Below, piece after piece: positions 5,626 to 5,663 of a DNA stretch of 5,663 nucleotides; position 1 is the first letter of the stretch, and each line of letters opens with the position of its first letter. Source of the DNA: an uncultured Oscillospiraceae bacterium (GTDB lineage: Bacteria; Bacillota; Clostridia; Oscillospirales; Oscillospiraceae). A program made the position numbers and the translations under genes. Location: positions 1 through 5,663 of the forward strand of contig CAKSWM010000106.1 of the NCBI GenBank assembly GCA_934511545.1, given 5' to 3'. The notes under the pieces are model-generated. The model searched no databases, was not told the origin of the DNA, and worked only from the letters and a program-made list of their open reading frames with translations.

Positions 5626-5663
5626 GCGCCAGTAGCTCAGCTGGATAGAGCAACTGCCTTCTA
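5626..5663 (+). tRNA. tRNA-Arg (anticodon UCU), 5' part only
   Basis: The window ends inside this gene. Seen are the 5' acceptor strand GCGCCAG (5626-5632), T8-A9, the D-stem GCTC/GAGC around AGCTGGATA, the 5' half of the anticodon stem ACTGC (5653-5657) and the loop CTTCTA with anticodon TCT (5660-5662), which reads arginine AGA/AGG codons. The last base of the window is position 37 of the tRNA. The T-arm and 3' acceptor strand lie outside, so the fold cannot be fully checked. It is the second gene of the tRNA cluster, 65 nt after tRNA-Gly. Confidence 0.88.

Noticed and set aside
1..5663. A novel defence, mobile or CRISPR system
   Set aside because: All sizeable genes belong to known housekeeping or metabolic families, with no transposase, integrase, nuclease-effector cassette, spaced direct-repeat array or sharp change in composition. 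The tRNA genes show no duplicated 3' end that would mark an integration site within the window.

Overview
This 5.7-kb window looks like ordinary chromosomal DNA from an anaerobic, fairly GC-rich bacterium, most likely a gut-type clostridium (Firmicutes, Oscillospiraceae-like). The reasons are the SecA N-terminus (MGLFTKIFG start, [13 protein letters not shown] motif), a UPF0371/DUF1846 protein, a ferredoxin-linked oxygen-sensitive 2-oxoacid oxidoreductase and strong Shine-Dalgarno sites. The taxon is an inference from protein style, not a proven placement. No mobile element, CRISPR array, phage gene or rRNA is visible.

Layout. Positions 1-880 (minus strand) carry the first 293 codons of secA, cut by the window edge. 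Positions 881-1173 are a divergent intergenic region with a probable secA promoter on the minus strand and a very good sigma-70-type promoter on the plus strand (TTGAAC, 17 bp, TATAAT). From 1174 four genes run on the plus strand: a UPF0371 (DUF1846) protein of unknown function (1174-2655), iorA (2696-4426), iorB (4441-5019, with its start placed downstream of the longest reading frame) and a small Smr-domain protein (5075-5422). A strong 13-bp hairpin without a U-tract separates iorB from the Smr gene. A second strong promoter (TTGACA, 17 bp, TATTAT) then drives a tRNA-Gly(UCC) gene (5487-5560), followed by the first 38 nt of a tRNA-Arg(UCU) gene that the window cuts immediately after the anticodon.

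How the parts fit. IorA and IorB form indolepyruvate:ferredoxin oxidoreductase. It oxidatively decarboxylates aryl pyruvates made by transamination of Trp, Phe and Tyr to aryl-acetyl-CoA, reducing ferredoxin. iorB has its ribosome site right at the iorA stop, so the two subunits are tightly co-expressed. The UPF0371 gene leads the same transcription unit and shares its promoter, which makes it a candidate accessory gene for this pathway, though nothing in the sequence proves a link. The Smr gene may be a passenger reached by read-through past the hairpin.

Most of the window is conventional. The points most worth a second look are the UPF0371-iorAB association, alternating half-sites around the tRNA promoter, a C at position 55 in the T-loop of tRNA-Gly, the hairpin next to the Smr ribosome site, and a 12-bp tandem duplication that abuts the iorA ribosome site.
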